Assembly: GCA_937894085.1 (NCBI GenBank) | Contig: CALCSG010000225.1 | Location: forward strand, 1 to 46,482 | Length of the DNA: 46,482 nt | Reading direction: 5' to 3' | Origin: an uncultured Gammaproteobacteria bacterium | GTDB lineage: Bacteria; Pseudomonadota; Gammaproteobacteria; GCA-001735895 | In this document: positions 33,135 through 42,475 of the stretch, one piece after another | Layout: each line of letters opens with the position of its first letter | Position numbering within the stretch: position 1 is the stretch's first letter | The notes under the pieces: model-generated | What the model saw: the letters and a program-made list of their open reading frames with translations, nothing else | The model's database searches: none | Told to the model about the DNA's origin: nothing | Made by a program: the position numbers and the translations under genes

Positions 33135-34013
33135 TCACTTTAAATTTAACTTTTCCATTTCTTCGTTTTCACCAAACGATGACTTTCCATAATACTTAAT
33201 TGCTGACTGCAATATATCTGTGTTTAGCCCATTCACTTTAAATGACATGTGTTCAAAAAATTGATACCTACTTATTAAAATGCGATACCTCTCATATTGA
33301 TCTTCTTTATTTTCAGAATAGCAATTAGCAACTAATAGCTGAGTTACTTCGTTGCTTAAAACTGCCCTTACCATATTTGAATATGTTTTTTCATTTGCCC
33401 CAACTTGGTTTGCAATTAGCTGTTTACAATTAAACTCACCACCTAGTTTTGATTCGGGATTATTTACTGCAATGAGCTTTAGAAGTTGATACAACAATCT
33501 AAAATAGTGCCCCAATAAGTAGTTTTCATCATTAAAAGAAGTTTTAAGCTCAGATAAATTGTTTGCGTTACCAAAGCAGTATTTATGGGCTTTAAGAATT
33601 ACGGAAGAGTTATTCAACTCTTTTAAGATCTCATTATGCTGATTGAATAATGAAAAAAATGTATCTTCAAACCTTTGTTTCTCTAACGTAGTTGATTGTT
33701 CCTTTAATGCTGTTGAAGTTATAGCAAGTTCCTTTCTAGTTAACCTCAGTTCCTTTTGCTGTAAAATTATTGTTATTAACAACCCCATAAAGGTTAAAAA
33801 AGTTAATAACGGATTTAATAAACCACCAAAAAAATCCCCAAAAACTCCGATATTGTCAGAATAGGGAATACTTACTATGCCAATAATAAATACTGACAAA
33901 ATTAAATATACTGCAGATTGAAACAAGCGAAATAAATTTCTAGATGTTTTGTCATGAGACAAACCAATTACTCTTATGAATCGGCGGTAAGATCGTTTTA
34001 AAATCATTCTCAT
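33135..34013 (-). CDS. Putative phage abortive infection protein, putAbiC family (cassette gene)
   Basis: A 292-residue membrane protein matching the putAbiC family (PF16872). Two membrane helices lie at about 30-50 and 65-85, around the signature FGDFFGGLLNPLLTFLTFMG; a coiled-coil follows (LQQKELRLTRKELAITSTALKEQ), then RFEDTFFSLFNQHNEI, and the C-terminal helical part (YFRLLYQLLKLI, TYSNMVRAVLSNEVTQLL, RYQFFEHM) is typical. Family members are linked to abortive infection: the cell is thought to die or stop growth upon phage attack. The mechanism is unknown. First readable cassette of the array: cassette start near 34050, attC directly after its stop. Confidence 0.88.
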   Translation of the reverse strand: MRMILKRSYRRFIRVIGLSHDKTSRNLFRLFQSAVYLILSVFIIGIVSIPYSDNIGVFGDFFGGLLNPLLTFLTFMGLLITIILQQKELRLTRKELAITSTALKEQSTTLEKQRFEDTFFSLFNQHNEILKELNNSSVILKAHKYCFGNANNLSELKTSFNDENYLLGHYFRLLYQLLKLIAVNNPESKLGGEFNCKQLIANQVGANEKTYSNMVRAVLSNEVTQLLVANCYSENKEDQYERYRILISRYQFFEHMSFKVNGLNTDILQSAIKYYGKSSFGENEEMEKLNLK

Positions 34014-34283
34014 AGTAATATTTAATTTTTCATCTTTTCAATTGCTAACAGCTTGATTATGTGACACGCAAAAATATTGACTTATGTTGCACGCACGGCT
34101 ATTGACTTATGTTACAAAAAAAACTCATATTGATCTCATTGGTTTATATGACTGCACTAGCTCGGTCAAATAATGAAAAGGTTGATATTTTTTTAGTTAA
34201 CTATAACAAATTGATCAATTAGCTTTTCCCTGAATGACGAATATAGTGAATGTTCTTCCATTGACTCTTATTCATAACCATAA
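34014..34283. other. Upstream border of the cassette cluster
   Basis: At 34044-34050 lies the cassette boundary GTTAGCA (minus strand). Beyond it, 34062-34115 contains the direct repeat ATTGACTTATGTT twice (34075 and 34100) plus a weaker third, unlike an attC arm. This could be attI-like or an unrelated tandem repeat. No integrase fragment is seen up to the IS left end. Confidence 0.4.
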
Positions 34284-35935
34284 CCTGATTCCGTAACTTA
34301 AAAAACGGTTAACCCCCTACAAGCCCTGAAATCACAAAGCTTTCAGGTTAAAATAAGCCCTCACAAAAAGTCACCCAGCAAGTGAATTATGAATCGCTTC
34401 AAATTCGTACAATCCGATGCTGAAATTATCAGTCACAGTGGTTTGTCCCTGATAGGTCAGGCGGTCAAACAGTATACAGCTTTATCTATGGAATTGGATA
34501 AAAGCGTTGCCCTTCGCCATGGCATCAAACACTCAGATGTCATAAAAAGTTATCTCGGATTAGTGGCAACAGGCAAGAATGATTTTGAAGCAATCAATAC
34601 CATAGACAGCGAATTTTATTTCATCAACGCCATGGGGCTTGACGAAATTCCAGGAGAAGCCACCCTGCGCCAACGCATGGATAAACAGGCCCGGACCTTT
34701 TTGCCGATTGTAGAGCGGGCCAGTATTGATTTCCTTTCCACCATTCAACCAAAGCTGACACCGGTCTTTACCGGGCACTTACCGCTGGATGCCGATGTCA
34801 CCCCGATGGATAACTCGGGCAGTCACAAGGAAGGGGTATCAAGAACCTATAAGGGGCATGACGGTTATGCGCCCATGGCGGTTTATCTCGGAAGTGAAGG
34901 TTATTGTCTGCGACTGGAATTACGTGAAGGTAAACAGCACTGTCAGAAAGATACCCCTGAGCTTTTAGCCAGAGCATTACAGGATGCAAGGCGCATCACG
35001 GATCAACCCATCCTGATTCGGCTGGATGGCGGTAATGATGCGATAGAAAATATCGACATGATTCTTGAACACACGCAAAATCAACACAAAGCAGAAGCGG
35101 CCATTGATTTCATCATTAAATGGAATCCACGCCGGATTGATAAGGACGAATGGCTTGAAACCGCCGAGCAACAAGGCTGCTGGGCGCATCAGCGCGAAGG
35201 CAAGCGCACGGCCATCTTTAGTCAGCATGTGGCGCGCCAATGGCAAGGCTATGATTATCAGGTGCGCCGTGTGATACGTTTGAGTGAAAGAACGATCGAC
35301 AAACACGGACAGGCCTTACTGATTCCTGAGATAGAGCCGGAGGGTTGGTGGAGTAGTCTGGACAATGCGGAAGACGAGGTGATCAAGCTGTATGCCGATC
35401 ATGGGACTTCCGAGCAGTTTCATAGTGAGTTCAAAACGGATCTGGATATCGAACAACTGCCCTCGGGGAAATTTGCCACCAATGCCCTGATCCTGGCGAT
35501 CAGTGCATTGGCTTACAATATTTTGCGCTGGATTGGGCAAAATGGGTTAATCAAACCCGGCAGATCAAAACGATATCAAGCTAAAAGAAGAAGAATCAAA
35601 ACCGTGATGCAGGAATTGATGTACCGAGCGGCCAGGGTCTGCAAAACAGCACGGAGCATTCAGCTCTCGTTTGGAAAAGGTTGCCCTGTCTTTACGATTA
35701 TGAACAATCTGTACCAGCGTTTAGCCTACGGCTAAACCTAAAAATTGATCAATGGATCAAGGGGGTATTGCCTCTAAAATAAGGTGGCACAGTCATCAGG
35801 CTGCAAAAATATACAAAATATTAGAGAGCCTCCTCATCAAAGGCAAGAGGTCTGCCATTAAAACTGAAAGTGATGACAGAAAATGGTAAATAATCACGAA
35901 ATTATTCGGCAATACTGTAAAGTTACGGAATCAGG
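34284..35935 (+). mobile_element. Complete IS1380-family insertion sequence with 5-bp target duplication
   Basis: The ends CCTGATTCCGTAACTT (34284-34299) and its exact reverse complement (35920-35935) form 16-bp terminal inverted repeats. CATAA flanks both sides (34279-34283, 35936-35940), matching the short target duplication of this family. Element length is 1652 bp with one transposase gene. Intact ends, an open reading frame and intact duplication suggest a recent insertion. Confidence 0.92.
34389..35735 (+). CDS. IS1380-family transposase
   Basis: A 448-residue DDE transposase that moves the surrounding insertion sequence. Family-typical features: N-terminal segment ISHSGLSLIGQAVKQYTAL, the first catalytic Asp in LPLDADVTPMDNSG, the second Asp in ILIRLDGGNDAIEN, and the Glu-containing segment GTSEQFHSEFKTDLDIEQLPSGKF near the C-terminal third. 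Length is normal for IS1380 and the frame is unbroken. Starts at ATG about 105 bases inside the left inverted repeat. Confidence 0.95.
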   Translation: MNRFKFVQSDAEIISHSGLSLIGQAVKQYTALSMELDKSVALRHGIKHSDVIKSYLGLVATGKNDFEAINTIDSEFYFINAMGLDEIPGEATLRQRMDKQARTFLPIVERASIDFLSTIQPKLTPVFTGHLPLDADVTPMDNSGSHKEGVSRTYKGHDGYAPMAVYLGSEGYCLRLELREGKQHCQKDTPELLARALQDARRITDQPILIRLDGGNDAIENIDMILEHTQNQHKAEAAIDFIIKWNPRRIDKDEWLETAEQQGCWAHQREGKRTAIFSQHVARQWQGYDYQVRRVIRLSERTIDKHGQALLIPEIEPEGWWSSLDNAEDEVIKLYADHGTSEQFHSEFKTDLDIEQLPSGKFATNALILAISALAYNILRWIGQNGLIKPGRSKRYQAKRRRIKTVMQELMYRAARVCKTARSIQLSFGKGCPVFTIMNNLYQRLAYG

Positions 35936-36384
35936 CATAACTTAACGTATAAACCCGTATAAGCCACTTTAACTCTTTGATTTAACATAAAAGACCTGTG
36001 CAATTACGTCTCATGATTTATTAGTGGTTTTTTATTCAAAGACGCTTCCCTCTGCTGAACACCCCATTTAAAAATCAGCATATTAATATCACAAGACCAG
36101 AAACGGGTCTATCTAAAATCTGCCGAGCCAGGAATTTCAGCTAAAATTATGGTTAAAAAGCTGATGTAAATTACTTTTAAATACTCCATTGAGATATGTG
36201 CCATCTTTGTGATGGATGCCGGTTAGGCCCGGCGTGACGATATCCTACGGCATTGAGGTCAAACCTGGCATGACGATAGATCCTTCTAATCTACCTTATA
36301 CAACATTTTAATTTATCCCTGTTCGTTTGAAATACTTTATAATTCGCAGGATATAAATTGAGTCACATAATGGAGAAGGCCGAC
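35936..36384. other. Intergenic region after the IS element
   Basis: About 450 bases with no gene. It begins with the CATAA target duplication. Bases about 36180-36285 hold REP-like phrases (GGATGCCGGTTAGGCCCGGCGTGACGATA) related to those at 37.8-38.1 kb. The lipoprotein gene promoter and its ribosome binding site lie at the end. Confidence 0.5.
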
Positions 36385-37719
36385 ATGTACTATCACCTCA
36401 GCAGAAAACTTGTTTTTTTAAGCATCATTCTTTTTGTAACAGCCTGTGCCAGTAATGATATTTATCGCAGTAACTTCGAAAACTGTAATTACACGACTAA
36501 AGGTGATTGCGCTGAAAATGCACTGCAGCAACACTCATCTGAAAAAAATGACGATTACCGCTTAAGCTTTGTTGAATATGATGACCAGGGGCAACTACGC
36601 GATCGGCAGCAAATGAATGCTGCTCTCGATGAATACCGTGAGATTGCTGCCAGTAATGATGTGCTGTTAATCACCTTTGTCCACGGCTGGCACCATAGCG
36701 CAAAACCCGAAGATGGTAATATTCAATCATTTCGCCGCATGCTGTCAGAAGTTTCAAAATATGAAGGTTTGGGCAGTAAACAGCAGGGACGGTCAAAAAG
36801 AAAAATACTGGGGCTGTATGTCGGCTGGCGTGGTGATTCCATCAGTGTGCCATACCTGAATGCTGTCACTTTCTGGGACCGTAAAAATACAGCTCACGAT
36901 GTTGGCCAACTCGGGGTTACTGAACTCCTGCTAAAACTGGAAGAAATTGTTAATGTTAAACAGGGTATGGAAGAAGAGAACCCTCCTCCGGGCAAAAGTC
37001 GCATGGTGGTTGTCGGCCATAGCTTTGGTGGTGCCGTTGTTTTTACTTCGCTGCAAAAAATTCTGGCGGAGAGATTTGTTGATAGCCGAAGGGGTAAAAC
37101 ATTTAGCGATGATGCAAAAGGATTTGGTGACCTGGTGGTTCTGATGAACCCTGCTTTTGAAGCACTGCGTTTTGCATCACTGTATGACCTTTCTCAGGAA
37201 AGCTGCCGGAATTATTTTTCCAGTCAATTACCACGGCTGGCTATTTTAACCTCTGAAGCTGACTATGCTACCAAATATGCATTTCCAGCCGGACGAATAT
37301 TTTCTACGCTTTTTAAAACCCATAATACTCTGGATCGTCACTACTGCAGCGGCCCCGGTAAAAAAGGGATACAAGCCACTAAATTTAAGGAAGGTCAGGC
37401 CGACCGCACTGCAGTGGGTCATTTCGAACCGTTTCATACGCATACCTTAACAGCAGCGACCAATCAGCAGGTCCGCGCGAGTAACTTTCAGCTTGAACAA
37501 ATTCAGGATAGTTGGGGAGAACATACCAATGAACAGCCGATGAATTTTGAAGGTAGCCAGCTACAATCTCTGGACCGTACAACGCCGTTAAACCCGTATT
37601 TAAATATCAGGGTGGATAAGAAGCTGATCCCTAATCACAATGATATCTGGCATAAGGAAGTTATTGCATTTATCCGTGACCTGATTGTTATTTCAACCAC
37701 ACCGGGGAATACGAATTAG
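36385..37719 (+). CDS. Lipoprotein with alpha/beta-hydrolase (lipase-like) domain
   Basis: A 444-residue exported lipoprotein from the ATG at 36385, which has GGAGAAGG upstream and leads directly into a lipoprotein signal (FLSIILFVTAC, lipidated Cys at 21). The ORF track begins nine codons earlier at TTG, less likely. The body resembles serine hydrolases: the oxyanion-type strand VLLITFVHGWHH (about 92-103), GLYVGWRGDS, and the nucleophile elbow VVVGHSFGGAVVF (about 207-219). A late His such as in HFEPFHTHT could complete the triad. Expected in the periplasm or outer membrane acting on an ester or lipid; the substrate is unknown. It has no operon partner. Confidence 0.8.
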   Translation: MYYHLSRKLVFLSIILFVTACASNDIYRSNFENCNYTTKGDCAENALQQHSSEKNDDYRLSFVEYDDQGQLRDRQQMNAALDEYREIAASNDVLLITFVHGWHHSAKPEDGNIQSFRRMLSEVSKYEGLGSKQQGRSKRKILGLYVGWRGDSISVPYLNAVTFWDRKNTAHDVGQLGVTELLLKLEEIVNVKQGMEEENPPPGKSRMVVVGHSFGGAVVFTSLQKILAERFVDSRRGKTFSDDAKGFGDLVVLMNPAFEALRFASLYDLSQESCRNYFSSQLPRLAILTSEADYATKYAFPAGRIFSTLFKTHNTLDRHYCSGPGKKGIQATKFKEGQADRTAVGHFEPFHTHTLTAATNQQVRASNFQLEQIQDSWGEHTNEQPMNFEGSQLQSLDRTTPLNPYLNIRVDKKLIPNHNDIWHKEVIAFIRDLIVISTTPGNTN

Positions 37720-38301
37720 TCATAAATAAGCTGCTGATGGACGTTCAGGCTAAAGTCAATACGGCGTCATACCTGAGAATTTATTGCAGGAGAAACGGTG
37801 CACGGAAGCGCCGTTCACGGAATCAGGGGATGTAACCCATTACCGACGAAGACTCCATTTAAATACGTGCCACCGTTTTAATGGATACCGGGTCAAGCCC
37901 GGCATGACGGATCCGGTACCGGCATGACGATATTCTGAATAACACTCTTTCTCATTTCGAGATTCCGGCGTGCTACCCAGTCAGGCCGGGCACAAGCTTA
38001 TGCGGGAGTAGTGATGGAAACTCCATTCTCGGAAACAGGGGATGCAATCCTTTACCATCGAAAACTCCATCTAAATAGGTGCCAACGTTTCAATAGATAC
38101 CGGGTCAAGCCCGGCATGACGGATCCGGTACTGGCATGACGATATTCCTGCGGCCAAAGCTGGAGGATTTTCTCCCTTTCATGCCCTGTGTTTCGCCGCC
38201 TGTTGCTGTTTCAGATTTGTTTTAAAAGGCATATTCAACACAGTTTCTGCCTGTGCTATGCTGCGCAAATTTGTTTACTCGATCGAATATAAGAGGTTTG
38301 C
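37720..38301. repeat. Two tandem-like REP repeats before ilvD
   Basis: A unit of about 150 bases appears twice (about 37793-37940 and 38013-38155), both with CATCTAAATA/CATTTAAATA, then GATACCGGGTCAAGCCCGGC, ATGACGGATCCGGTAC and GGCATGACGATATTC. Related fragments are at 36181 and 42314. The last about 80 bases must hold the ilvD promoter. No gene. Confidence 0.7.
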
Positions 38302-40146
38302 ATGCCACAGTACCGTTCTAAAACATCTACCGCTGGTCGTAATATGGCTGGTGCCCGTTCACTGTGGCGTGCCACCGGCATGAAAGATAATGATTTCGAA
38401 AAACCCATTATTGCGGTGGTTAATTCTTTTACCCAGTTTGTGCCCGGTCATGTGCACCTGAAGGATCTCGGGCAACTGGTCGCCCGCCAGATCGAAAGCG
38501 CCGGTGGGGTAGCGAAAGAATTTAATACCATTGCCGTCGATGACGGAATTGCGATGGGTCATGATGGCATGCTTTACAGCTTACCGTCTCGCGACATTAT
38601 TGCAGACTCGGTTGAATACATGGTGAATGCACACTGCGCCGATGCCATGGTGTGTATTTCCAACTGCGACAAGATCACCCCCGGTATGTTTATGGCTGCC
38701 ATGCGCCTTAATATCCCTGTCGTTTTTGTGTCCGGCGGCCCGATGGAAGCCGGTAAGAGCAAGCTTTCAAAACATGGCCTGGACCTGGTAGACGCAATGG
38801 TCATTGCGGTTGATGATTCCGTCAGCGACGAAACGGTTGCCGAAATCGAGCGCAGCGCCTGTCCTACCTGCGGCAGTTGCTCCGGCATGTTCACCGCCAA
38901 TTCGATGAATTGCCTGACTGAGGCGTTAGGCCTGTCGTTACCGGGCAATGGTTCGGTGCTGGCCACGCACAGTGATCGTGAACAGTTGTTTCTCGATGCC
39001 GGCTCACTGATTGTTGATATCACCAAACGCTATTATGAGCAGGATGATGAATCGGTATTGCCCCGTTCACTGGCCAGTTTTAAGGCATTTGAAAATGCCA
39101 TGAGTCTGGACATAGCCATGGGCGGCTCGACCAACACTATTTTGCATTTACTCGCAGCAGCCCAGGAAGGTGAAGTTGACTTCACCATGAAAGACATTGA
39201 CCGCCTGTCACGCCAGGTCGGCCAATTCTGCAAGGTTGCCCCGAATACACCAAAATATCACATGGAAGATGTACACCGCGCTGGCGGTATCATGGCTATT
39301 CTTGGTGAAATGGATCGTGCCGGTCTGATTCACAACGAATTACCGATGATTCACAGCCCTTCAGTAAAAGCAGCCCTGGCAAAATGGGACATCATGCAAA
39401 CCGACAGTGAAGCGGTTAAGACTTTTTATAAAGCCGGCCCTGGCGGTATTCCCACGCAGACGGCTTTCAGTCAGAGCACCCGCTGGGACAGCCTGGATAC
39501 TGATCGTGAAAATGGTTGCATTCGTTCCTACCAGCACGCTTATTCCACAGAGGGTGGACTGGCAGTGCTGTATGGCAATATTGCGGTCGATGGCTGTGTG
39601 GTCAAAACTTCCGGTGTTGATGAAAGTATTCTGCTGTTTGAGGGTCGCGCACATATCTGTGAAAGCCAGGATAGCGCGGTTGAAGATATTCTCGGCGACA
39701 AAGTTAAGGCGGGTGATGTCGTGATTATCCGTTACGAAGGCCCGAAAGGCGGGCCGGGTATGCAGGAAATGCTTTACCCGACTTCCTACCTGAAAACAAA
39801 GGGACTGGGTAAAGCCTGCGCCCTGCTGACAGATGGCCGCTTCTCCGGCGGAACATCAGGACTGTCGATTGGACATGCATCACCTGAAGCGGCTGCGGGT
39901 GGTGCTATAGCACTGGTGGAACAGGGAGACATGATTAAAATCGACATTCCCAATCGTTCGATAAACCTGCTTATCAGTGATGAAGAACTGTCTCAACGCC
40001 GCGCGGCTATGGATGCCAAAGGCAGTGATGGCTGGAAACCAGCGGCAGAACGACCACGCGCCATTTCATCGGCTTTAAAAGCCTATGCCAAAATGGCCAC
40101 CAGCGCCGATAAGGGCGCGGTCAGGGATATCAGTCAACTCGACTAA
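38302..40146 (+). CDS. ilvD: Dihydroxy-acid dehydratase
   Basis: Iron-sulfur enzyme of branched-chain amino acid synthesis that dehydrates 2,3-dihydroxy-3-methyl acids to the oxo acids used for valine, leucine and isoleucine. The 614-residue length equals the family norm. Cluster and active-site features are present: [10 protein letters not shown] (Cys at about 122), [20 protein letters not shown] (Cys at about 195) and the C-terminal [25 protein letters not shown] lies 5 nt before ATG. It stands alone, not within an ilvGMEDA operon, and is followed by a strong hairpin. Confidence 0.98.
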   Translation: MPQYRSKTSTAGRNMAGARSLWRATGMKDNDFEKPIIAVVNSFTQFVPGHVHLKDLGQLVARQIESAGGVAKEFNTIAVDDGIAMGHDGMLYSLPSRDIIADSVEYMVNAHCADAMVCISNCDKITPGMFMAAMRLNIPVVFVSGGPMEAGKSKLSKHGLDLVDAMVIAVDDSVSDETVAEIERSACPTCGSCSGMFTANSMNCLTEALGLSLPGNGSVLATHSDREQLFLDAGSLIVDITKRYYEQDDESVLPRSLASFKAFENAMSLDIAMGGSTNTILHLLAAAQEGEVDFTMKDIDRLSRQVGQFCKVAPNTPKYHMEDVHRAGGIMAILGEMDRAGLIHNELPMIHSPSVKAALAKWDIMQTDSEAVKTFYKAGPGGIPTQTAFSQSTRWDSLDTDRENGCIRSYQHAYSTEGGLAVLYGNIAVDGCVVKTSGVDESILLFEGRAHICESQDSAVEDILGDKVKAGDVVIIRYEGPKGGPGMQEMLYPTSYLKTKGLGKACALLTDGRFSGGTSGLSIGHASPEAAAGGAIALVEQGDMIKIDIPNRSINLLISDEELSQRRAAMDAKGSDGWKPAAERPRAISSALKAYAKMATSADKGAVRDISQLD

Positions 40147-40672
40147 CTTACTTTTCAAACAGGCAAAAGCAGGTTAACTGCTTTTGCCTGTAGGCATGAT
40201 GTAATATAAAAAAATCAGGGCAGGTTCGCACAACAAATTGTCTCTGACCCCAATGCCGTTAAGCTAAGGTCTTTTGTCGTCATGCCCGCGTACGACTGCA
40301 TGGATGCAGAAGGTAGAGCCATAATAAATAAAGTGATTAGCAAGATATCTCAGCTAAGTCATTTATTTGTCTTTTACAGGAGTTATTATCAGTAAGTTAT
40401 AATTTTTATCGACCTAAAAACCTTCGTCATTCCGGTGGTTTTTTAACCGGAATCTATTGAGCGGCAAGCATTATTTTGAAAATGGATACCGGCTAAGAGC
40501 ATACCGGCATGACGGTTTCGTTTTTCCTACTGAGCCATCTTGCTAATCACTATAAATTAGATCTTTCTTCGTGCGCTTCGTGGTGAAAATATTTTTACAA
40601 AACCAAAACCTGTATTCAAAATGATTAATAGCTGAATCTCAGGGGTAATCAGGTATTTAATAAGCCGTACTA
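40147..40672. other. Intergenic region after ilvD with REP-like repeats
   Basis: Contains the hairpin at 40160-40190, the phrase TAAGGTCTTTTGTCGTCATGCC shared with 22.03 kb (about 40262-40285), an inverted repeat GTCATTCCGGTGG...AACCGGAATC (40427-40455) and a CTTCGTGCGCTTCGTGGTGA fragment (about 40568-40590) related to the 8.3-kb element. No gene was seen. Confidence 0.6.
40160..40190 (+). terminator. Strong hairpin after ilvD
   Basis: Perfect 13-bp stem CAGGCAAAAGCAG / CTGCTTTTGCCTG with a 5-nt loop, 13 bases after the ilvD stop. No long T run follows on the plus strand, so termination may be partial or act through mRNA protection. Confidence 0.7.
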
Positions 40673-42229
40673 TTATTGGCAAACGGGTAAAGCATAAGTT
40701 CGACAAATTTTTTCCAGGCCCTGCTGGCATTTCTCAATAGACGGAAATTGACGACTGCACTGGCCGAGTATTTCATGGGCAGTATAACTATCACCCCGGT
40801 TCAGATAGGGCACCGCCATGTTCCAGTAGGCCGAGCCGATATTATTTTCAAGATCCTGCTTTAGTTGTTTATCCTGAACAGCTACAGCATTATTAACTGC
40901 TGCAATCTCGCTGAGTATGGCCGTGGCTTTTGCATACCAGTTAATGGCCAGCTTATAATCTTTTTGCCTGGAAAAAAGATTCCCCTGATTAACATGGGCT
41001 ATCACCATATTGCGCATAATTTTACGGGATTTTTCTGGCTCTCTGACCCAGCGTAAAGCATTAGTAAAGTGATCGATTGCGGCGCTATAATCATCCTCTG
41101 AAAAAGCTATACCCGCTTTACTGGTAAATATAAAAGTAATAATTGAATCGATCTGTTGCTGTTGCTTTTTTGTCGGTAATAAACTGCCCGCAGTCATCTG
41201 CTTCGAATATTGCTGAATTAAGATTTCTGCTTTAGCAATCAGTTGAATAGCCTGTTGATTATTTTTTTGTTGTAGTAAATTAATCAGCCCATTATTGAAC
41301 ACATAAAACCGATATAACAGTGCCTGCGGATCATCCGGCAGCAACCAGCTCCGGACTTCCTGCAGTCGGTAACGGTCAACCTTTGCCATGCGCTCTGCAG
41401 CCAGGTGTTGATGATTCATATTGTCGGCAATCAGCCGGTAGACACTGTCCACCTGGCGGTTAACATAATCATGGTAAGTGGCAGGGATAAGATTGCGCAC
41501 GCGAAACCAGTGCTCTGAATTTTCTAACAGGTTATTATTATTTTCATAATAGGCTTTATCATGACGCAGGCCAAAACCCGTTTTAGAAGTCGTCTCAATA
41601 TCAAGCTTCTGCCCTGTTGGCAGAGTAAGCTGCACAAACACATGTGATGGCAGGATAACCGCTTCAACTGCCAGCCCGAAATAACGGGCCAGAATAAGAT
41701 ATAACAGTGCTGAACTGGTGCAATTATAGGTTTTATCGCTAAATACCCGTGATAACTGACTTTGATCGGATTTATAACCCTGTAGCTCTGTATGAGGAGC
41801 ATTTGCCAGAAAAAACTCATCGTGCATCGCGTTATGCAATTCAAAAGCTTTACGCCATGTATTTTTCTGTTGTGAAATGAGAGGCTTTACACGATCAATA
41901 AACTGATAGATACGACTCTTAATTTGGTTAAATTCCCTGGTAGTACGAATATTACCAGAGGCCATAATAGCCAGCGCAAGCAATGCATCAGGATCTGCGG
42001 ATTGAGCAAGATGAACCTTGCTCAAAGTACTCAGTTCAAATTCAGTTAACGGGCTCCAGAACACATCCTTTAGTTTTTCAGTCGATGAGGTAGTCAGTTC
42101 CTGTGAAGCGGTCGCCGATAGCAGGTAAATACAAAGTAATACAAAGCCGGACAGGCGCAGCAGGCTGGCTTTCAGATTAAACCCGGGGGGATACAAAAAC
42201 TTCAAATTAATAACCTGCCTGAAAATCAA
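40673..42229 (-). CDS. Exported transglutaminase-like protein with TPR-type C-terminus
   Basis: A 518-residue protein starting at a TTG codon (42229; another TTG at 42205 has CAGG about 8 nt upstream and is a good alternative). A hydrophobic N-terminal segment near 27-42 (LSGFVLLCIYLLSATAS) looks like a signal peptide or anchor. The middle part (about 160-215) has a transglutaminase-like layout: Cys170 in YNCTSSALLYLILARYFGL, His196 in ILPSHVFVQLTL, acidic residues at about 210 (KLDIETTSKTG). The C-terminal third has tetratricopeptide-like helices (AIDHFTNALRWVREPEKS, KLAINWYAKATAIL). No exact function; a periplasmic peptidase or cross-linking role is possible. Confidence 0.7.
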   Translation of the reverse strand: MIFRQVINLKFLYPPGFNLKASLLRLSGFVLLCIYLLSATASQELTTSSTEKLKDVFWSPLTEFELSTLSKVHLAQSADPDALLALAIMASGNIRTTREFNQIKSRIYQFIDRVKPLISQQKNTWRKAFELHNAMHDEFFLANAPHTELQGYKSDQSQLSRVFSDKTYNCTSSALLYLILARYFGLAVEAVILPSHVFVQLTLPTGQKLDIETTSKTGFGLRHDKAYYENNNNLLENSEHWFRVRNLIPATYHDYVNRQVDSVYRLIADNMNHQHLAAERMAKVDRYRLQEVRSWLLPDDPQALLYRFYVFNNGLINLLQQKNNQQAIQLIAKAEILIQQYSKQMTAGSLLPTKKQQQQIDSIITFIFTSKAGIAFSEDDYSAAIDHFTNALRWVREPEKSRKIMRNMVIAHVNQGNLFSRQKDYKLAINWYAKATAILSEIAAVNNAVAVQDKQLKQDLENNIGSAYWNMAVPYLNRGDSYTAHEILGQCSRQFPSIEKCQQGLEKICRTYALPVCQ

Positions 42230-42475
42230 CCTTAAAAGCGGAGTATACGTGATTAAAGGTTGACCTGTTCAAGAAGCGTGGAACCCAGTTACCGCTAAAA
42301 GCCAGAACTGTCATACCCTCGAAAGAGGGTATCCATTATCCACGAAGACTCCATCTAAATACCTTCTACCATTTCAATGGATTTCATCCTTCCAGTTTGC
42401 TCTAAATTTAAGATGAGCCAGGCTGTGCTGGTTGATCTTTAAATCATTCATCGCTAACGCCTGTTTTACCTCAAG
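42230..42475. repeat. REP-like fragment before DUF523-DUF1722 stop
   Basis: Bases about 42314-42390 (GAGGGTATCCATTATCCACG...CTCCATCTAAATACC...ACCATTTCAATGGATT) share phrases with the repeats at 37.8-38.1 kb. No gene is visible in this 246-base gap. Confidence 0.5.

Noticed and set aside
34389-35735. Transposase considered as integron integrase
   Set aside because: It has DDE/IS1380 features and sits within its own inverted repeats; no tyrosine recombinase motifs.
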